From: CAYLZO01 sp964387775
GTDB taxonomy: Bacteria > Chloroflexota > Anaerolineae > JAAYZQ01
Direction: 5' to 3'
Assembly (NCBI GenBank): GCA_964387775.1
Contig: CAYLZO010000001.1
Location: 1 to 64,000 of the forward strand
DNA length: 64,000 nt
The notes under the pieces were generated by a model, which did not search any database, was not told the DNA's origin, and worked only from the letters and a program-made list of their open reading frames with translations. The translations under genes and the position numbers were made by a program. Below are positions 27,126 through 35,869 of this stretch, one piece after another (position 1 is the first letter of the stretch; each line of letters opens with the position of its first letter).

Positions 27126-28039
27126 ATGCCCAAACCGATAACCATCATCGGCACGCTGGACACCAAGGGCCACGAGGTCGGCTACCTGCGCGACCTGGTC
27201 CGGGCCCGGGGGCGCGAGACGTGGATCATCGACCCCNNNNNNNNNNGCGTGCTGGGCCAGCCGGCCATCGCCGCCGATTTCCCCCGGCGGGTGGTGGCCC
27301 GGGCCGGCGGCTCGGAGCTGGCCGACCTCGTGGCCGCCGGCGACAAGGGCCGGGCCATCCAGGCGATGATCGACGGCACGCGGGCCATCGTCGTGCGGCT
27401 CTACGCCGAGGGCAAGCTGGGCGGCGTGCTGGCGGCCTGTGGCTCAGCGATCACACCACCGCCCGATTCGGCGGCCGGCCCCACGCCGACCGTCACCGTC
27501 CCGGCACCCCTGCCCGCCGTGATTTCGATAGCCGGCCAATTCGACGAGCGGGATCTGGCCCTCCTCGACGAGCAGATTGCGGCCTTTGAGGCCACCAACC
27601 CGGATGTCTGGGTGGAGGTCCTTCGCGCAAAGAGGGACGCTGCCCAGCGTCGGCAGGAGTGGGCTGCCCAACTTGGCGACGGAGACACCGACCTGGACAT
27701 CTATCTGCTCAATACCACCTGGCTGGCCGAGTTTGCCGCCCAGGACTGGCTCCTGCCCCTCGATGGGCATGTCACCGCTCATGGCCTCGATCTGGCCGAC
27801 TTTTTCCCGCCCACCATCCAGGCCAGCCGCATAGACGGGCAGTTGATGGCCCTGCCCTGGACCGCCGATAGCGGGCTGCTCTATTATCGCCGGGACATGC
27901 TGGACGCGCACGGCCACGATCGCAGACAGGAGCCTATGCCGAGCTTTCCAGCACCATCTATCGCCAGGTGCACAAGATGTTGATCGGCGAACAGGACCCC
28001 CAAACGACGATGATCCGCATCGTGGAGGCGTTTCACTAG
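27126..28039 (+). pseudogene. chimera of a Tm-1-like ATP-binding protein and an ABC solute-binding lipoprotein
   Basis: Residues 1-105 are the N-terminus of a Tm-1-like (UPF0261) protein: ITIIGTLDTKGHEVGYLRD, then VLGQPAIAADF after a 10-N gap. At GGVLAACGSA (about 27420-27445) the sequence switches to an extracellular sugar-binding protein: a lipobox-like LAACGS, a Thr/Pro linker, then FDERDLALLDEQIAAFEATN and ALPWTADSGLLYYRRDML. Near 27920 it jumps again into the C-terminus of such a protein in another frame (AYAELSSTIYRQVHKML, IRIVEAFH), ending at TAG 28037. Two internal junctions plus a frameshift mean no functional product. Assembly collapse at a gap is as likely as a real deletion. Confidence 0.65.
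27237..27246. other. assembly gap (10 N)
   Basis: Ten Ns inside the Tm-1-like coding region. By comparison with the family only a few residues are missing. Confidence 0.95.
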
Positions 28040-28054
28040 CGCAAGGCAGATCGC

Positions 28055-30745
28055 TCAGTCTCGCAGAGATTCAGGCGAGTCGGCCAGGACGATGGGCAGG
28101 TAGATGGAGTAGGGCAAGGGAGCCACGCCGCCGCTCACCTGGAGCACCTGCGTCCGGCGCGGCCCCAGCGTCAGGGGGACGAGCAGGTCGGGATCGGCCA
28201 GGGTAAAGGGCACGGTCCGGGTCACGACCACGTCGGTGATCAGCACCGTGGCCGGGTCGGTCAAGCCCAGCGGCTCGCTTTCGAGGGTCAGCGTCACGCT
28301 GCGCGTCAGGTCGGTCCGGTTGTGGACGGAGAAGTAGAGGCCGCCTGGCGCGACGCCAAAGCGCTCGACCCACACCAACTCGTCGTCCGTCCGGGCGTAG
28401 GTGAGCGGCTGCCAGCCGGCGGCCCAATAACGGCGGACGAGGCGGCCGGTGTCGCTGAGGACTTGGGCCGCGCCGGGCGCCCAGTCTGCGCCGTTGGGGC
28501 CACGGCTGGGGTACACGCCGTAGAGCAGGGCCAGTTGGGTGAACGTAAAAGCCTCGGCGACGCCCAGGCCGGTCGTCTGATTGGCAAAGAGGTAGGGCCG
28601 CTCGTAGGCGATGGCCCGCCGGTAGTCCAGGATCTCGGGCTGCCAATTCATCCCCTCGCCCTGTCCTTGCAGCTCCCCCTCGCTGCCAAAGGCATCCAGG
28701 TAGAGGGCCAGATAGTTGGGGTGGGCCAGCCCCCAAAAGTTGACGCCGATCCCGCGCTCCGCGCCCCAATTCGAGTCCAGATAATCCCGCAGAAACGCCA
28801 GGTACTCACGCATGGCAAAGCCGCTGTGCACGGCCGGCTGGTAGGTGTGCGGCGTATAGACCAGCGGCCAGTCGGCGGCGGCCAACGCTTCGGGCCGGAG
28901 ATCCAACGCCGGGGTGGACAAAAAGTTGTCGATCTGCACGCCGTCCAGGTGGGCGCCGATGGCCGTGGTGGCGCTAAAGGCCGGAGTCACCCGCCAGTCC
29001 AGCAGAAAGGAGGCCAGCCCTTCCTCCAAATCAGGGTCCAGGTTGGCCGCCCAGGAAACCTCCCACCGGTCGGGCGCCCAGTTATAGACGCCGACGTGCT
29101 TGAGGGACCAGTCGCCGTTGGTATCGACCACGGCGCTCTCGGTGATGGCCCGGCCCAGGCCGGACACCCAGGGGCGGGGATCGGCCAGCGTGTCGCTGAG
29201 GACGGCCATTGCCCGGTCCAGGGCCGGGCGGGGATCGCTGCTGGGGGCAACCTGGAGGGGCAGTTCGCCGACGGTGTATTGCAGCGAAAAGACGTTGGCC
29301 TCGTCCTCGACAAGGACCTGCTGGGCGTTCTCCGGGGTCAGGTACCAGCCCTGGGCGGCCCCGGCATAGTCGTAGAGGGGCAGATGGGTGGTGTAGGCCT
29401 CGGGTTGCAGGCGGCGGTGGCGGGCGATGACGTCACGAAAGCCCCGGTCGGGGTCAAAGCGATAGATCAACAGGTCAAAGGTGGCGCGCGGTCCCACCCC
29501 GGTCGCCTGGGGCGAAATGCCCAGGTGGTAGGTGGCCCCGTAGCGGCCGGTGGCCCCCTCGTGGGCCAGCAGGGCCAGTTGGGGGCGGTCCAGGGGCAAG
29601 CCCAGGGCCAGGCCGGCCCTCTCCCCGGCCAGGCCGGCGTAGGGATAGAGGGAGATGGGCAGCCAGCCGTCATAGATGGCGCTGATCTCGTGGGCGTAGC
29701 GGCCGGCCTCGGTCGCCGGGCGGGCCTGGTGGGCATCATCCCACCAGGTCCAGGCCCCGCTGCCCAGGGGCAGGCCCCAACTGAGGTCCAGGGCGCGGTC
29801 CTGGCCCGTGGCGTCGGCCACCACCCCGCTCAGGGCGACGTGATCGGCTTGCGCGGTGTAGGTCAGGCTGAGGGTCAGGCCGTTGGTGAGGGTCGCCGTC
29901 TGGATCAGGCAGGTGTCCGGGGCAGTGGGGCAGGGCGCCACGCTGCCCGTGATGGCCACCTCCATCTCGGGGCTGGGGACCAGGTGCAGGTCATCGACCC
30001 ACAGGGCGTTGCCGCCCAGCCGGGCGCCGACGATGACCTGCACCCGGGCGGCGCCGGGCGGCGCGGCCAGTTCGCGGCCGATGAGCCGCCACCGATCGGC
30101 GTTGGTGTGCAGGAACACGGCCAATTGCGGATCGCCCAAGGGCTGGCCGCTGCCGTCGAGCCATTGCGCGTAGAGGCCGTTGGCGTACCGCAGGCCGCGC
30201 CACATCTCCATCTGCAAGTGAGGGGGTGGGCCGCTCGATTCGGCCACGTAGCCCAGGAGGCTGCGGAACCAGCCTGCCAGGCGGTAGCGCTGGCCGGACG
30301 TGACCGGCAGTGGGGCGCTGGCATAGGCGGCTATGCGGCTCGTCGTCGTCAGCGTGTTGGACAGTTGCAACGCCTGCCCGCCCCCGTGGGCGGGCGAGAC
30401 CACGACGCTGACCTCCAGGCCGGTGTTGGCAATCTCGGTCCAGCCGCTCAGCCCCGCCTCGAACCCCGGGTTGGGGACCAGGTTCGGCTCGGTGACGGCG
30501 CCAGCCTGGCTGAGGTCGCGCAGCAGCAGGGCCGGCGCCGGCGCGGCGACCCACTCCTCCTCGTCTATCCGCAGGCTGCTGACTTGGCCGTCGGCCGTCA
30601 GGGTCAGGGACAGGCCATCGGCCGTGTCCAGGCGATACTCTGCTTTGACCGCCGGCGGGCTGCCGCCCGCGGTCTGTATCAGGACCAAGCCCACGACGAT
30701 GACGGCTAGGACGGTCAATCCAATGGACAAACTCGAAACACGCAT
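28055..30745 (-). CDS. large secreted protein, probably carbohydrate-active
   Basis: An 896-aa exported protein. The signal peptide/membrane anchor is at residues 6-24. A carbohydrate-binding-like beta-sandwich (about 95-260, NLVPNPGFEAGLSGW, typical of CBM-type modules) and further beta domains follow. A TIM-barrel-like region (about 440-760) has SWAANLDPD, GVQIDNF and FWGLAHPNY. It ends in YSIYLPIVLADSPESLRD, so the tail motif lies slightly inside the C-terminus. ATG 30745 has GGGAGGGG before it. It follows the related gene at 30788 on the same strand. The enzymatic activity is uncertain. Confidence 0.6.
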   Translation of the reverse strand: MRVSSLSIGLTVLAVIVVGLVLIQTAGGSPPAVKAEYRLDTADGLSLTLTADGQVSSLRIDEEEWVAAPAPALLLRDLSQAGAVTEPNLVPNPGFEAGLSGWTEIANTGLEVSVVVSPAHGGGQALQLSNTLTTTSRIAAYASAPLPVTSGQRYRLAGWFRSLLGYVAESSGPPPHLQMEMWRGLRYANGLYAQWLDGSGQPLGDPQLAVFLHTNADRWRLIGRELAAPPGAARVQVIVGARLGGNALWVDDLHLVPSPEMEVAITGSVAPCPTAPDTCLIQTATLTNGLTLSLTYTAQADHVALSGVVADATGQDRALDLSWGLPLGSGAWTWWDDAHQARPATEAGRYAHEISAIYDGWLPISLYPYAGLAGERAGLALGLPLDRPQLALLAHEGATGRYGATYHLGISPQATGVGPRATFDLLIYRFDPDRGFRDVIARHRRLQPEAYTTHLPLYDYAGAAQGWYLTPENAQQVLVEDEANVFSLQYTVGELPLQVAPSSDPRPALDRAMAVLSDTLADPRPWVSGLGRAITESAVVDTNGDWSLKHVGVYNWAPDRWEVSWAANLDPDLEEGLASFLLDWRVTPAFSATTAIGAHLDGVQIDNFLSTPALDLRPEALAAADWPLVYTPHTYQPAVHSGFAMREYLAFLRDYLDSNWGAERGIGVNFWGLAHPNYLALYLDAFGSEGELQGQGEGMNWQPEILDYRRAIAYERPYLFANQTTGLGVAEAFTFTQLALLYGVYPSRGPNGADWAPGAAQVLSDTGRLVRRYWAAGWQPLTYARTDDELVWVERFGVAPGGLYFSVHNRTDLTRSVTLTLESEPLGLTDPATVLITDVVVTRTVPFTLADPDLLVPLTLGPRRTQVLQVSGGVAPLPYSIYLPIVLADSPESLRD

Positions 30746-30787
30746 ATCCCCTCCCAATTCCTCACGAACCGAGACCTTTAGTAGATC

Positions 30788-33430
30788 TCAACGATGGCGC
30801 ACGATCAACGGCAAGTAGATGGTGTGCGACGCGCCCAGATTGCCCAACCAGCCAAAGCCCGGCCGGTCGCTGATGACCGACAGGAAGTAAAACTCTTGCA
30901 AGGGCTGCACCGGGATGGCGGCCAGCGGCGCGCCCAAGGACTGGCCGGTGACGTCCACCCGGTTCCGTTCCTCCGGCGTGAGGCCCGCACAGTCCACGGT
31001 GGGGCACGCTGGCCCGTAGACCCGGGTCAGCGTAACCTGTTTGAACTGCGTCGGCGCGCCGGACAGGCCAAGTTGAAGATTGGCCGGGGTCGGGGCGTTG
31101 CTCCAGACGGCGATGATGTCCTCGTCGCCCCGGGTAAAGAGCTTGTAGACCAGGCCGGCATAGTCTGTGTCGATCAGCGGGACGTTCCACTCGGGCCGGT
31201 AGACCGGCGTCACCCCCACCAGATGTTTGACCAGCACGTTGTAGGGCTGCGGGTCGGCGTTGTTGCCGGTGAACAGCAGCCCGGCAAAGCCCTGGTGAGC
31301 ATTGATGGCCCCGATGCGCAGCCCGGCGATGGCCGTGCGGCCGCCGTTGGTGGTCTCGTCCTTGATGGCGAATCCGCCGTGCAGCTCGGTGTCGAACAGG
31401 TGGAAGCGGTTGAGCAAAGCTTGCGCTGCCTGTCCCGAACGAAGCCGAGGGGAGCCTGTCAAAGCGTCCGGCTGACCCATCTGGGCGCCCAATGCTGCCA
31501 CGTCGCTCAGGATCTCGCCCACGTCGATGGCCTCGTCCACCGCCTGCCAGTTGTCGCAGGCGGCGACGGGCCGGCCGGCCGGCGTGGTATAGTCCTGAAA
31601 CGGCGGCGCGGTCTCGCAGCCCGGCGGCAGGTACCAGCCGGGGCCGTAGACGCACTCCTCGTGGGTGATCCAGTTGGGCGCGCCGGGGTAGGGGAACTGG
31701 TGGATCATGATCGCCACGTTGTCGTTGTCCAGCAGGCCCATTTCGATCATGCGAGCGGTGGTGGTGGTCAGGCCGGCTCCGCTCAGCTCCAGCGCGCCGG
31801 CCACCAGGATTGCGCCGGAGCCGGCCGCTTGCAGCTCTTTGGCGGCGATGTCGGCCGAGTCATAGAGAAACTCGGCATAGACGTCGGCAAAGGCGTCGGT
31901 CTGGTGCGGCTGGAGGTAGCCCGGCGGCAGGTCGTCGCACACCTGGTGGTCGGGGCCGCGCAACCAGGTCTGGTTGCAAGCGTAGCCGGGCTGGTCTTCT
32001 TGTCTCCGGCAGGGGCAGAGGTAGAAGCTGTAGCACGGCTCGTTCATCGTCTCCAGGAAGCGCAGCTCGGGTCCGAAGCGGGTGGCCAGCTCCCGCACGT
32101 AGCGGCGGTACTCGTTCACCAACGCAGCGTTGCCTTCGTCGTAGAAGCCGATGGAGCCTCCCGAGTCCGTGTTGACGACCATCGGGTACTCGTCCGGGCA
32201 GGCCATCCACCCGCCGATCCCCTCCATAAAGTCGTTGATCAGGGGAAAGTAGTCGCGCTCTTGGGGCGGAAGCTGAAAGATCCAGTCCAGGCCCTCCAGC
32301 AGGTAGGTGTCGGTGATGGTCGTCGGGTAGGGCTGCCGGGCGCTCCAACCGATCTGGTGGCGCAGGACCTGGCTGGCGTAGCGTTGGATAACCAGGGCGT
32401 CGGTGGTACGGATGCGGTCGGCCTCCTCGGCGTTAAAGACCTGGCGGATGAGCCGGCAGCGACACTGGAAGGTAGGGTCAGCCTGTTGGCGGCTCTTGAC
32501 GCACTCTAGCTCTGCGGGCGTGGAGGGGCGGAACTTGCCGGCCTGGGCGGCACAGGGCCGACAGTCGGTCCCATACACATTGTCGAAATAGGTGTAGGGC
32601 TCGGACAAAGCACCCCAGTAGCAATTGGGACAGCCGGGGATAAAGCCGGCCCCAAAGACCGGCATCCAGTGTTGGAGGCCGGGCGTGAGAGTGATGGGCG
32701 CGCTGACCTGGTCGCGGCCGGCGACAAACGTCAGCGTCAGGGGATGCGCGCGCATCCGCAGGGTCTGGAGTTGGATCTCGCCCTGGGATGAGGTCAACGT
32801 GCCTACTACGAAGGCCGGCGAACCGCCCGGCGCTGCCGGCGTCACGTCGTTCACGTAGGCGTGAATGAGCGTCTGCGCGCTGACGGTGATGGGCCGATGA
32901 TAGCCCTGCACCTCGACCGGCAGGTAGGCCACGTGCCCGACGGTGAGGGGGATGGTGGCCGGGGCCGAGACCAAGTCCAGGCCGCCGGGGCCGTCGGACA
33001 ATACGAGGGCAGGGACGCCGTAGCCCTGCCAGTTGGTGTCGCCAGGCAGGAGGGGGCCGATCCATTCCACAGCCTCCTCCCCGGCCCGCAGTCGCAGGAT
33101 GCCGCCGCCGGCGCTGCCGGCGTAATAGTCGTGGCGGCCATCGGGGTGGGGAAAGATGGCGATGCTGCGCAGGTCCGCGCCGATGCTCTGGCTGTCCCAG
33201 GCCCAGTCGAAGATCAGGTCGCCCTCGGTTGCCGGCGCCAGGGTCCACAGGCCGCCGTGGTGGGTGCCAAAGGCGACCAGCGGTTCGGTGCTCTGGATTG
33301 TTTCTTTGGCTGCCAGGCCGTCGGCGAGCGCCTGCCTGGGGGATGACGGCGGATTCGTAGCTTGTGCGCCCAGCAGGACGACGAGGAACAACATGGTCAG
33401 TCCGAGGGTCTTGGAAAATACATATCCCAT
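30788..33430 (-). CDS. secreted glycoside hydrolase-like protein
   Basis: An 880-aa exported protein with a signal peptide (hydrophobic core about residues 8-22). Beta-rich domains fill the first 280 residues and a Cys-rich patch (CPNCYWG, CRPCAAQ, CRCRL) follows. Then a TIM-barrel-like part contains FLETMNEPCYSF near residue 460, resembling the acid/base Asn-Glu-Pro motif of clan GH-A hydrolases. It ends in HTIYLPLIVRHR, the shared tail. An in-frame SPRLRSGQA segment (31432-31465) comes from a dispersed repeat. It sits three bases after the response regulator gene, which may co-regulate it. Confidence 0.6.
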   Translation of the reverse strand: MGYVFSKTLGLTMLFLVVLLGAQATNPPSSPRQALADGLAAKETIQSTEPLVAFGTHHGGLWTLAPATEGDLIFDWAWDSQSIGADLRSIAIFPHPDGRHDYYAGSAGGGILRLRAGEEAVEWIGPLLPGDTNWQGYGVPALVLSDGPGGLDLVSAPATIPLTVGHVAYLPVEVQGYHRPITVSAQTLIHAYVNDVTPAAPGGSPAFVVGTLTSSQGEIQLQTLRMRAHPLTLTFVAGRDQVSAPITLTPGLQHWMPVFGAGFIPGCPNCYWGALSEPYTYFDNVYGTDCRPCAAQAGKFRPSTPAELECVKSRQQADPTFQCRCRLIRQVFNAEEADRIRTTDALVIQRYASQVLRHQIGWSARQPYPTTITDTYLLEGLDWIFQLPPQERDYFPLINDFMEGIGGWMACPDEYPMVVNTDSGGSIGFYDEGNAALVNEYRRYVRELATRFGPELRFLETMNEPCYSFYLCPCRRQEDQPGYACNQTWLRGPDHQVCDDLPPGYLQPHQTDAFADVYAEFLYDSADIAAKELQAAGSGAILVAGALELSGAGLTTTTARMIEMGLLDNDNVAIMIHQFPYPGAPNWITHEECVYGPGWYLPPGCETAPPFQDYTTPAGRPVAACDNWQAVDEAIDVGEILSDVAALGAQMGQPDALTGSPRLRSGQAAQALLNRFHLFDTELHGGFAIKDETTNGGRTAIAGLRIGAINAHQGFAGLLFTGNNADPQPYNVLVKHLVGVTPVYRPEWNVPLIDTDYAGLVYKLFTRGDEDIIAVWSNAPTPANLQLGLSGAPTQFKQVTLTRVYGPACPTVDCAGLTPEERNRVDVTGQSLGAPLAAIPVQPLQEFYFLSVISDRPGFGWLGNLGASHTIYLPLIVRHR
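31432..31465 (-). repeat. in-frame SGQA-type repeat in the secreted hydrolase gene
   Basis: On the minus strand GGCTCCCCTCGGCTTCG and TTCGGGACAGGCA, encoding GSPRLRSGQA. It resembles the PSTGSGQA-coding repeat at 46618-46652 and breaks an otherwise continuous region. Confidence 0.45.
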
Positions 33431-33433
33431 GGC

Positions 33434-33841
33434 TCACCGATGGTTTCCTGCGGTTGTGACGACGGGCGCTTCCGGGGAAAGATAGGCGTCGATGGCGGCC
33501 AGCAGATCGTCCAGGGAGACGGGCTTGGACAGGTACAGGTCACACAGGGCACGCAGCCGCTCTGCCAGCCGGCCGTTGGTGCTCTCACCGGTGAGCGCGA
33601 TCAGAGGGATGTCGCGGGTCATCGGCATCTGGCGCAGAATCCCGGCCACCTGGGCGCCGTTCAATAGAGGCATGTGCCCGTCCAGAAGAATCAGATCGGG
33701 CGGTTCGGTCAGCGCGGCGATGACGGCTTCCTGGCCATCCTGGGCGTGGAGAATGTCCAGGTGGGGGCAAATGCTGGTGAACATTCTGTCCATGACCTCG
33801 CGGATAAGCGGGTTGTCGTCGGCAATCAATAGACGTTTCAT
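33434..33841 (-). CDS. single-domain response regulator
   Basis: A 135-aa CheY-like receiver with no output domain. Acidic pocket ADDN near residue 8, phospho-acceptor Asp in LILLDGHMP (about residue 53), Thr in ALTGES and Lys in YLSKPVS. ATG 33841 follows GAAGGAGGT. It lies directly upstream of two secreted hydrolase-like genes. Such receivers work by protein-protein contact, so any control of those genes would be indirect. Its cognate kinase is not adjacent. Confidence 0.88.
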   Translation of the reverse strand: MKRLLIADDNPLIREVMDRMFTSICPHLDILHAQDGQEAVIAALTEPPDLILLDGHMPLLNGAQVAGILRQMPMTRDIPLIALTGESTNGRLAERLRALCDLYLSKPVSLDDLLAAIDAYLSPEAPVVTTAGNHR

Positions 33842-34393
33842 TCCAACCTCCTTCACGAATGGTTGCCATCTGTGCCCGGCTACCGTCATAGTACGAGGCC
33901 CATATCATCACCCAGTGATAGGAGTGTAAAAATCTTGTAACTGTTGCTCAGGCCAATCTCCTGACCGAGCCTGGGTGGCGCGGTCGGAGACCGGCCACAG
34001 CCTGAGGTCAGAGACCGGCCACAGCCTGGGGTGGAGCTCCTGGAGCCTGAGGTGGAGCCTCTGGAGCCTGAGGTGGAGCCTCTGGAGCCTGGGGTGGAGC
34101 CTCTGGAGCCTGAGGTGGAGCCTCTGGAGCCTGGGGTGGAGCCTCTGGAGCCTGGGGCGGCACGGTCGGAGACCGGCCACAGCCTGAGGTCGGAGACCGG
34201 CCATAGCCAGAGCGCCATCTGAAGATGGGATGGCATGGCAGAGCCCATCTGAACATGGATCTCACGGATATAAGCAGCAAATCCGTATGAATCCGCGTTA
34301 ATCCGTGTCCTACAGAAATGTGACTTTATGCCCGTCGCCGGTATAGCGAGATGATCAGGGTTCGATCCGAGTGGTCAAGCCCAATCTGGCAGG
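33842..34393. other. gene-free repeat block
   Basis: 552 bases without a credible gene. Contents: two copies of the GGTCNGAGACCGGCCACAGCC unit on each side (33980-34030, 34160-34208), a 21-bp minisatellite between them (34040-34160), and a GATCTCACGG/AATCCGTGTCC degenerate inverted repeat (34258-34310). The short frames here (poly-EPEVEPL and PPQAPEA) reflect the repeat, not genes. Confidence 0.7.
34040..34160. repeat. 21-bp tandem minisatellite, five full units
   Basis: Units start at 34040, 34061, 34082, 34103 and 34124, then a partial unit. The unit is CTGGAGCCTGAGGTGGAGCC plus T, with A/G variation at one position. It is flanked on both sides by the GGTCGGAGACCGGCC repeat also found in the alcohol dehydrogenase gene. 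Confidence 0.9.
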
Positions 34394-34789
34394 TCAGCGA
34401 TCCAGCAGCGGCCACTCGGTCTCGCCGTAGGCCGCGTGGCGGAAGGCCATCCAGGGCAGCAGGGCGCACTTGAGCCGCGAGGGGCGCGGCGCCGATTGCA
34501 GCTCGGCCAGGAATTCGTCCTGGCCCAGCGTCCGCAGCTCGGCCAGGCCGCGGCCCCGGATCGTCTCGGTCAAGATAGAGGCGGCCCCCAGGCAGAGGGC
34601 ACAGCCCCGCCCCTCGAAAGCCGCCTCGACGACGCGCCCGCGGGCATCGTCCAACCGGATCTCAACCGTCACCCTGTCGCCACACAGAGAGTTGTACTCC
34701 TCCGCGGACAGGTCGGGATCGGCCAGGTGCCCCCGATTGCGCGGATTGCGATAGTGATCGAGCAGGCGCTCGGTGTACATGTCGCTCAT
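34394..34789 (-). CDS. sufU: iron-sulfur cluster assembly scaffold, SufU/IscU type
   Basis: A 131-aa NifU-N-like protein. The three cluster or zinc ligands are present: Cys in YNSLCGDRV, Cys in GRGCALCLGAAS and Cys in RLKCALLPW. The ending is shorter than E. coli IscU and resembles SufU, where zinc binding and transfer of sulfur from SufS are known. No sufS or sufB is nearby. Instead it closes an operon with XdhC and DUF364, starting ten bases after xdhC, which may point to maturation of a metalloenzyme. Confidence 0.85.
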   Translation of the reverse strand: MSDMYTERLLDHYRNPRNRGHLADPDLSAEEYNSLCGDRVTVEIRLDDARGRVVEAAFEGRGCALCLGAASILTETIRGRGLAELRTLGQDEFLAELQSAPRPSRLKCALLPWMAFRHAAYGETEWPLLDR

Positions 34790-34798
34790 GGGTTTCCC

Positions 34799-35869
34799 TC
34801 AGACCGATCCAGTCTTTGAGACTGGACCGGTCTCGTCGCGTAGCGAGGCGCCACTCCGCCCGTTTTTGACGGCCACCACCTCGGCGATGATGCTCAGCGC
34901 CGTCTCTTCCGGGCTATCGCCGCCCAGGTCCAGGCCGATGGGGGCGTAGACGCGCTGCAACTGCTCGGCCGTGACGCCATAGGTCTCCAGCCGCTCGAAG
35001 CGCTTGGCGTGGGTTCCCCGGCTGCCGATGGCGCCGACGTAGGCCGCGTCGGTTTGCAGCGCCGCCTCCAGCGTCGGCTCGTCGATCTTGGGGTCGTGGG
35101 TCAGCAGCACGACGTAGGTGTTGCCGTCCACGTCCAGGTGGGCGAATGCCTCGTCGGGCCATTCGAGCCGCACCTCGTCGGCCTCGGGAAATCGCTCGCG
35201 ACTGACGAATTTCGCCCGCGGATCGACCACGATGGTGTAGAACCCCAACTCTCGGGCAAAACGCGTCAGGGGGATGGCGACGTGCACCCCGCCGACGACG
35301 AGCAGCACCGGCGGCGGCAGGAAGGGCTCGACAAAGACCTCAAAGCCGGGCGTGATCTCGTGGATGGCGCCGTGCTCGGCGTGTGCGGCCAGCATCTCCT
35401 GGGCGTGGCGCGTGATGCGTGGTGCGTCAAAGCCTGTCACAACCCCATCACAGGTGATCAGCGCCGATTCCCCGATTCCCTGATTCCCCGATACCGTCAC
35501 GGCCAGGGCCACCGGCTCGCCGCGCTCGACGTGGTCCACCAGCTCCTCCACCAGCACCGGGTCGAGCCCTTGGACAAAGACGTCGATGGTCCCGCCGCAG
35601 GCCAGGCCCACGTCCCAGATCATGTCCTCGGTGATGCCAAAGTGCAGCACCCTCGGCGGGCCGCCGCCCAGGACGTCCATCATTTCCTCGTAGACGGTCG
35701 TCTCCACGCAGCCGCCGCTCACCGAGCCGGCCATGCGGCCCTCGCTGGAGACGATCATGCGCGCCCCCACCGGCCTCGGCGCCGAGCCGACGACGCGGAT
35801 CACCGTCGCCACGGCGATCTCTTTGCCGGCGGCGAACCATTCTCGAATCTGGGGCAATAGATCTATCAT
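34799..35869 (-). CDS. xdhC: XdhC/CoxF family protein
   Basis: A 356-aa protein of the XdhC family, which binds molybdenum cofactor and promotes its sulfuration before insertion into xanthine-dehydrogenase-type enzymes. N-terminal domain: VIRVVGSAPRPVGARM and SVSGGCVE. The C-terminal Rossmann domain reads VVGGVHVAIPL, then LTHDPKIDEPTLEAAL and YVGAIGSRGTHAKR, and ends with GLDLGGDSPEETALSIIAEV. In-frame short repeats lie in the middle (35411-35495), and the C-terminal GPVSKTGSV is encoded by a palindrome (34801-34833). It overlaps DUF364 by four bases. Confidence 0.9.
   Translation of the reverse strand: MIDLLPQIREWFAAGKEIAVATVIRVVGSAPRPVGARMIVSSEGRMAGSVSGGCVETTVYEEMMDVLGGGPPRVLHFGITEDMIWDVGLACGGTIDVFVQGLDPVLVEELVDHVERGEPVALAVTVSGNQGIGESALITCDGVVTGFDAPRITRHAQEMLAAHAEHGAIHEITPGFEVFVEPFLPPPVLLVVGGVHVAIPLTRFARELGFYTIVVDPRAKFVSRERFPEADEVRLEWPDEAFAHLDVDGNTYVVLLTHDPKIDEPTLEAALQTDAAYVGAIGSRGTHAKRFERLETYGVTAEQLQRVYAPIGLDLGGDSPEETALSIIAEVVAVKNGRSGASLRDETGPVSKTGSV
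34801..34833. repeat. palindrome forming the 3' end of xdhC
   Basis: AGACCGATCCAGTCT/GAGACTGGACCGGTCT. Same type as 17096-17128. It codes for the last residues of XdhC. Confidence 0.55.
35411..35495. repeat. two short repeats inside the xdhC coding region
   Basis: CGTGATGCGTGGTGCGTCA (35411-35429), an arm of the palindrome found at 36644-36685, and an 8-bp tandem GATTCCCC/GATTCCCT (35466-35495). Both keep the reading frame and lie between the two XdhC domains, where the family is variable. Confidence 0.55.

Noticed and set aside
34040..34160. 21-bp tandem units as a CRISPR array.
   Set aside because: Units are contiguous with no spacers, and no cas genes are present.
34031..34222. EPEVEPL repeat-protein frame and its PPQAPEA antisense.
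   Set aside because: The peptide period follows the DNA repeat; no start region or conserved domain exists.
34350..34376. GGTTCGATCC resembling a tRNA T-loop.
   Set aside because: The five-base stems around it do not pair and there is no acceptor stem or anticodon arm.
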